Assembly (NCBI GenBank): GCA_946407495.1
Contig: CAMJOB010000011.1
Coordinates: 1-34,310, forward strand
Source: an uncultured Bacillota bacterium
GTDB taxonomy: Bacteria > Bacillota_I > Bacilli_A > RF39 > UBA660
DNA: 34,310 nucleotides
Reading direction: 5' to 3'
Made by a program: the position numbers and the translations under genes
Notes under the pieces: model-generated
The model's input: only the letters and a program-made list of their open reading frames with translations
What the model was told of the DNA's origin: nothing
The model's database searches: none
Shown: in pieces, positions 31,259 through 34,310 of the stretch
Layout of the letters: each line of letters starts with the position of its first letter
How positions within the stretch are numbered: the first letter of the stretch is position 1

Positions 31259-33028
31259 CTATTTAATCTCAACTATATCACCAAATAATTGAACTGCTTC
31301 GTTATTAATTATATCATTATTTTCCTCTGGAAGAAAGACTTCCTCAGGTTCATCTTCAGTAGTATAAACAATACCTTTTGCCTTATCAGCTATATATTGT
31401 TTAGTATATGAATCCCACTCTTCGTTAGTTATCATAGCTAACTTTTTATTAGAGTTAGTAATCATATTGTAAACTTCAGTAAATTTATCTAAATATAAAA
31501 GATTTTGCTTGACAATTGAATCATAATCAAAACCTAACACTATACAATCTTCACTAACACAACAAATTTGACTATCAATAATTGAAGAAGCAATAAATCC
31601 TATTTCTTGATCAAAAGTATAATCATTAAATAAATCTTTAGTAGATAACTCTCTCATCTTCAATTCTTTATTCGCATTAGCTAAAGTATTATGAACACGA
31701 ACTTTAATTATTTCATCAATATTTAAAATCTTATTCTTAGATGAAGAATCAGACTTAGAAGATTCATTTTTTTCATCTTCCACAAATATTGTGGAAACTT
31801 TTTGTTCATTATCCACTTTTTCTGTGGATTTTTTTTCTTCAATTTTTGGTACTTCTGATTCTTTCAAATCATTGGTATTACTAGGTTTTGGAGTAATTGA
31901 TTCTTCCTTATTTTCTACAATAGGTGCTGATTTCTTAGAGATTTTAATCGCACTAGTAGTACTCTCCTCTACCTTAATTGGCTCAGAATCCATTTTTAAA
32001 TGATTCATAAAATCAAGTAAAATCATCTCAATATAAATCATCGGATTAGAACTCTTTTTTATATCGTTCATTTTTTCATTAATTAAAAGTACAAAATTAG
32101 TTAAATCACGAACGCAAAATGCGCATTCATTTTTATCAATATAGTACGCAATCATCATGCCACGAATGTAACGCATTAAACGATCGATGATACTAATGAT
32201 ATTTTTTCCTTCATCATTATAGCGTTTGATTTTATCTAAAACAGTAGCATATTCTGCGTTAAAAATTGATTCATATAAACTGTGGATTTCGTTATTAGTT
32301 AAAGTACCATTAACTTCTGCGTATTCATCTAAAGTAATTGTTTCATCACAATACGAATGTAATTGGTCTAAAGTACTTAGCGCATCACGCATTCCTCCAT
32401 TACATGAATAAGCAATTTCGTCCAAGACATCATCGTTAATTTTAATTTTTTCAGATTTACAAATACGTTTTAAATTTGAAACTATATTATCTGTGGAAAT
32501 TCTTTTAAATGAAAAGCATTGGCATCTAGAAATAATAGTTTCAGGAACTTTTTGTGGATCTGTAGTAGCTAAAATAAAGATAACATGTTCAGGTGGTTCC
32601 TCTAATGTTTTAAGTAAAGCATTAAAAGCACCAATAGAAAGCATATGTACTTCATCAATTATATATACTTTATACTTAAGTTCTGCAGGAACTAATGAAA
32701 TTTTATTTTTTAATTCACGAATCTCGTCAACTCCATTATTAGAAGCCGCATCTATTTCAATAATATCTACGCATTCTTTCTCATAAGAAGCTAAACAATT
32801 CTTACATTTACCACATGAATTACCATCTTTAGGATCTAAACAATTTAAAGATCTAGCAAAAATCTTAGATACACTTGTTTTACCAGTACCCCTAGGACCA
32901 AAAAACATATAAGCGTGACTATATGAGTTGTGAATAATAGAATTTTTTAAAGTTTTAACTATAGTATCTTGACCAAAAACATCATCAAAAGTAACTGGTC
33001 GATACTGTCTATATAACGCTTTATACAT
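31259..33028 (-). CDS. dnaX: DNA polymerase III subunit tau/gamma
   Basis: DnaX is the ATPase of the clamp loader. The 589-aa protein has Walker A GPRGTGKT (44-51), the zinc module C64/C73/C76/C79, VYIIDEVHMLS and the sensor segment ATTDPQKVPETIISRCQ. Domain III is followed by a low-complexity Ser/Glu/Lys linker (about 355-430) and a C-terminal tau-type domain. The linker contains an A8 run followed by hairpins that could give a 406-residue gamma form (see separate entry). ATG at 33028 follows GGAGG; an extended -10 lies upstream. Confidence 0.97.
   Translation of the reverse strand: MYKALYRQYRPVTFDDVFGQDTIVKTLKNSIIHNSYSHAYMFFGPRGTGKTSVSKIFARSLNCLDPKDGNSCGKCKNCLASYEKECVDIIEIDAASNNGVDEIRELKNKISLVPAELKYKVYIIDEVHMLSIGAFNALLKTLEEPPEHVIFILATTDPQKVPETIISRCQCFSFKRISTDNIVSNLKRICKSEKIKINDDVLDEIAYSCNGGMRDALSTLDQLHSYCDETITLDEYAEVNGTLTNNEIHSLYESIFNAEYATVLDKIKRYNDEGKNIISIIDRLMRYIRGMMIAYYIDKNECAFCVRDLTNFVLLINEKMNDIKKSSNPMIYIEMILLDFMNHLKMDSEPIKVEESTTSAIKISKKSAPIVENKEESITPKPSNTNDLKESEVPKIEEKKSTEKVDNEQKVSTIFVEDEKNESSKSDSSSKNKILNIDEIIKVRVHNTLANANKELKMRELSTKDLFNDYTFDQEIGFIASSIIDSQICCVSEDCIVLGFDYDSIVKQNLLYLDKFTEVYNMITNSNKKLAMITNEEWDSYTKQYIADKAKGIVYTTEDEPEEVFLPEENNDIINNEAVQLFGDIVEIK
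31778..31836 (-). promoter_or_regulatory. Candidate programmed -1 frameshift or slippage element in dnaX
   Basis: On the minus strand the frame GAA AAA AAA TCC (codons 398-401) contains A8 at 31836-31829, including the heptamer A AAA AAA. The next bases form UCCAC/GUGGA with a 7-nt loop (31828-31812), and a perfect 8-bp hairpin UUCCACAA/UUGUGGAA follows (31796-31778). A -1 shift adds IHRKSG and reaches TAA at 31811-31809, giving 406 residues. E. coli dnaX makes gamma by a comparable signal. No strong upstream Shine-Dalgarno stimulator is seen. Confidence 0.5.
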
Positions 33029-33051
33029 ATATATTCCTCCGAATCACAAAT

Positions 33052-33060
33052 ATTATAACA
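33052..33060 (-). promoter_or_regulatory. Extended -10 promoter for dnaX
   Basis: TGTTATAAT (33060-33052) is a perfect extended -10 (TGnTATAAT). The -35 region lies in the tadA terminator arm and is weak. The start would be near 33045, with GGAGG 11 nt after the -10. Confidence 0.6.
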
Positions 33061-33061
33061 T

Positions 33062-33108
33062 AAAAAAAAGATTTTTTAATTATTCCTTGTTGAAATAAAA
33101 AAATCTTT
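33062..33108 (-). terminator. Intrinsic terminator after tadA
   Basis: An 11-bp AT-rich stem (AAAGAUUUUUU with AAAAAAUCUUU), 20-nt loop and eight U. The tadA stop lies at the stem-loop border. The long loop makes it less certain than others here. Confidence 0.5.
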
Positions 33109-33531
33109 TAGTATTTTGCGTCCTTGTTCAACACATTGATCATTATATATATTAACTTGTGGATTAGATTTATCTTTCTTTAATATATTAAGCACATTAT
33201 TGTGAATATTTTCATCATCATTAGAAATTGCAGAATATATATTAGAAATACGTGCTTGTTTAATAGCTGCAGCACACATTTCACATGGTTCTAAAGTAAC
33301 GTATATATCACAATCAATTAAGCGCCAATTGTGCAAAATTTCAGAAGCTTTTCTAATAGCTGTTAATTCTGCATGAGAAAGACAACAATTATGTGTTTCT
33401 TTTTCATTATAACCTGTTGAAATAATTTTTCCATCTTTTACAATAACTGCACCAACAGGAATCTCACCTAATTCAAACGATTTATATGCTTCTTCAAAAG
33501 CTTTGTTGAAAAAATATTCTTTATTATCCAT
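33076..33531 (-). CDS. tadA: tRNA-specific adenosine deaminase
   Basis: TadA converts A34 of tRNA-Arg(ACG) to inosine. The 151-aa protein has SHAELTAIR (H53, E55) and LEPCEMCAAAI (C83, C86), the zinc and catalytic residues, and GEIPVGAVIVKDGKII near the start. The usual segment after the active site (YGAxDxKxGAxGS) is replaced here by NIYSAISNDDENIHNNVLNI, so the C-terminal half is divergent. ATG at 33531 follows GAGG only 11 nt after the SRP RNA U-tract, so the gene must be read through from the SRP RNA promoter or from within it. Confidence 0.93.
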   Translation of the reverse strand: MDNKEYFFNKAFEEAYKSFELGEIPVGAVIVKDGKIISTGYNEKETHNCCLSHAELTAIRKASEILHNWRLIDCDIYVTLEPCEMCAAAIKQARISNIYSAISNDDENIHNNVLNILKKDKSNPQVNIYNDQCVEQGRKILKDFFISTRNN

Positions 33532-33542
33532 ATTATTACCTC

Positions 33543-33624
33543 AAAAAAAATGTGCACATGAAAGTTGGATCTTAAGGCTGCTACCTTCCAGTTCTGACCT
33601 GGTTCAAACGCTTTCATTGCACAA
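33543..33624 (-). ncRNA. ffs: Small signal recognition particle RNA (4.5S type)
   Basis: The minus strand carries the conserved SRP domain IV: CCAGGUCAGAACUGG followed by AAGGUAGCAGCC, with the Ffh-binding internal loops. The ends pair: GUGCA-AUGAAAG at the 5' side with CUUUCAUGUGCAC at the 3' side, followed by eight U as terminator. About 75-82 nt, far shorter than the 270-nt scRNA of B. subtilis, with no Alu domain. Position next to tadA and dnaX matches B. subtilis scr. Confidence 0.95.
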
Positions 33625-33633
33625 ACTTATTCT

Positions 33634-33660
33634 ATTATATTTGTTGATAAAAGTAAACAA
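33634..33660 (-). promoter_or_regulatory. Promoter for the SRP RNA
   Basis: TATAAT (33639-33634) places the start near 33626, matching the 5' end of the SRP RNA fold. TTGTTT (33660-33655) lies 15 bp upstream as a poorly spaced -35. Confidence 0.55.
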
Positions 33661-33704
33661 ATAATTAGTTAGATTGTTAATAAAATCAATATATCTATAT
33701 TATA

Positions 33705-33720
33705 TGTTTCACGTGGAACA
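33705..33720 (-). promoter_or_regulatory. parS site 1 (ParB/Spo0J binding)
   Basis: TGTTCCACGTGAAACA on the minus strand fits the Bacillus parS consensus TGTTNCACGTGAAACA at every defined position. Confidence 0.93.
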
Positions 33721-33748
33721 TTATTTTGTGGAAAGAATCATGTATCCA

Positions 33749-33764
33749 TGTTTCACGTGGAACA
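33749..33764 (-). promoter_or_regulatory. parS site 2
   Basis: Identical 16-mer to site 1, 44 bp from it, in the same orientation. Confidence 0.93.
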
Positions 33765-33805
33765 TAGAAATAAATATTTGGAAAATAAGAATACAAAACT
33801 GTGGA

Positions 33806-33821
33806 TGTTTCACGTGGAACA
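33806..33821 (-). promoter_or_regulatory. parS site 3
   Basis: Identical 16-mer, 57 bp from site 2, in the same orientation; preceded by TGTGGA. Confidence 0.93.
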
Positions 33822-33844
33822 TAAAATTCTATCTTTTAATCTAA

Positions 33845-33860
33845 TGTTTCACGTGGAACA
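33845..33860 (-). promoter_or_regulatory. parS site 4
   Basis: Identical 16-mer, 39 bp from site 3, in the same orientation. Confidence 0.93.
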
Positions 33861-33925
33861 TTGTGAAGAATCTATAATTCTTATTAAAAGTATAAAGATA
33901 TATATAAATGAAAATATAAATAATT

Positions 33926-33934
33926 TGTGGATAA
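33926..33934 (-). promoter_or_regulatory. DnaA box (perfect TTATCCACA)
   Basis: The minus strand reads TTATCCACA, the strongest consensus DnaA box. A single 9-mer can occur by chance, but it lies in a gene-free origin-proximal block. Confidence 0.55.
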
Positions 33935-33977
33935 TAAAAGAATATGTGGATCTATTTTTGGATGATATATAAATTTC

Positions 33978-33986
33978 TGTGAATAA
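33978..33986 (-). promoter_or_regulatory. DnaA box, relaxed (TTATTCACA)
   Basis: Fits TTWTNCACA, same orientation and 52 bp from the perfect box. A third weaker match, TAATCCACA, is at 34186-34178. Confidence 0.4.
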
Positions 33987-34024
33987 AAATATATAAAAGA
34001 ATAGATATAGTTAAAAAATAAAAT

Positions 34025-34038
34025 ATTTCCTGGGAAAT
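34025..34038 (+). promoter_or_regulatory. Noc-binding-like site 1 (one mismatch)
   Basis: ATTTCCTGGGAAAT differs from the B. subtilis Noc site ATTTCCCGGGAAAT by one central base. It lies within the longer TATTTCCTGGGAAATAA. Confidence 0.75.
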
Positions 34039-34216
34039 AATAATCTAACTACTTAATACCAAAATGTGATAATAAAAAAATTATTAAATATATAAAATGT
34101 TCTTAATAGTTCTATATAAGATTAATAATAAATCGCTTAAAATACATTCTGGTGAGAATTAAATATATAAATTAAATTGTGGATTAAATAAAAATATAGA
34201 TATTTGTGCAAAAAAT

Positions 34217-34230
34217 ATTTCCTGGGAAAT
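34217..34230 (+). promoter_or_regulatory. Noc-binding-like site 2 (one mismatch)
   Basis: Same ATTTCCTGGGAAAT variant as site 1, with the same central C-to-T change. Confidence 0.75.
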
Positions 34231-34249
34231 AATTATTACCCATGATTTT

Positions 34250-34263
34250 ATTTCCCGGGAAAT
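34250..34263 (+). promoter_or_regulatory. Noc-binding site 3 (perfect)
   Basis: ATTTCCCGGGAAAT, a perfect palindrome equal to the B. subtilis Noc consensus, 33 bp from site 2. Confidence 0.88.
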
Positions 34264-34291
34264 AATTTGAACGCATTTTTATACAAAAAAT

Positions 34292-34305
34292 ATTTCCCGG
34301 GAAAT
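34292..34305 (+). promoter_or_regulatory. Noc-binding site 4 (perfect)
   Basis: ATTTCCCGGGAAAT within TATTTCCCGGGAAATA, 42 bp from site 3 and 5 bases from the window edge, so the array may continue. Confidence 0.88.
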
Positions 34306-34310
34306 AATTT

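Larger units (their letters stand above)
33661..34310. other. Gene-free, AT-rich origin-proximal region with protein-binding arrays
   Basis: About 650 bp without a credible gene on either strand. It holds four identical parS sites (33705-33860), then DnaA-box matches (33926-33986), then four Noc-type sites (34025-34305). The SRP RNA promoter lies at the left border. All genes to the left read away from it, consistent with oriC at or beyond the right edge. No tRNA or rRNA is seen. Confidence 0.8.

Noticed and set aside
31778-32560. Cluster of TGTGGA/TTATCCAC words in dnaX as DnaA boxes
   Set aside because: None matches the full 9-mer; TTATCCACT at 31809-31817 is the nearest. They lie in coding sequence, and two of them form the hairpins of the dnaX element.
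33748-33972. Plus-strand reading frame of 74 codons starting MFHVEH
   Set aside because: MFHVEH is the translation of the parS 16-mer; the last three sites are spaced by multiples of 3, which keeps the frame open. There is no ribosome binding site and the rest is low-complexity.
1-34310. Mycoplasma-type code (TGA as Trp)
   Set aside because: TGA ends yabG, pth, rsmI, trmN6 and ricT exactly at family ends, and Trp is TGG.
33661-34310. CRISPR array or mobile element
   Set aside because: The repeats are 14-18-bp palindromes matching parS and Noc sites with irregular spacing; no cas, transposase or integrase gene is present anywhere in the window.

Overview
This window is a densely packed, very AT-rich chromosomal segment of a low-GC Gram-positive bacterium (Bacillota, class Bacilli in the broad sense). 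Every protein gene I accept lies on the minus strand. Gene order follows the Bacillus subtilis origin-proximal region from tadA/scr/dnaX to secE-nusG-rplK-rplA, with many losses: rpmG, yacP, hprT, spoIIE, rnmV, tmk, yaaQ, spoVT and folate genes are not seen at their usual places. TGA is used as a stop (yabG, pth, rsmI, trmN6, ricT), so the code is not the Mycoplasma code. Genome compaction together with sporulation genes (bofA, yabG, yabP, yabQ, spoVG, a SigH-like factor) suggests an uncultured gut-type Bacilli lineage (RF39/RFN20-like) that keeps at least part of the endospore programme; the lineage is inference.

Layout, in the direction of transcription (right to left). 34310-33640: a gene-free block with four identical parS (ParB) sites, four Noc-type sites and DnaA-box matches, so oriC probably lies at or beyond the right edge. 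33624-30137: SRP RNA, tadA, dnaX, ybaB, recR, bofA. 30126-22337: holB, ricT, trmN6, rsmI, pth, mfd and an orphan gene. 22333-19726: Met T-box, metG, tatD. 19671-17795: two TasA/camelysin-like secreted proteins and a SipW-type signal peptidase, inserted between tatD and rsmA. 17752-14579: rsmA, yabG, veg, spoVG, yabP, yabQ, divIC. 14512-11210: tilS, ftsH. 11142-7623: mscL, dusB, an RDD protein, lysS. 7542-5875: a YfcC-like carrier with a lysine-rich insert. 5790-2723: cysS, mrnC, rlmB, sigH-like. 2670-1972: a tail-anchored kinase-like protein. 1876-1: secE, nusG, rplK, rplA (cut by the window edge).

The segment is divided into many short transcription units. Intrinsic terminators often contain the stop codon of the gene they end, and the next promoter follows within a few bases. 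Several -10 elements sit only 5-6 bases before the Shine-Dalgarno sequence, implying almost no 5' leader. Candidate SigE-type promoters precede yabG, yabP and bofA.

The items most worth checking are the combined parS/Noc-site array, a candidate dnaX frameshift element, the SigE-type promoters, the C-lobe-only kinase-like protein, the SipW/TasA-like cassette, the histone-like insert in the carrier and a SAP/Rho_N-like tail on FtsH.
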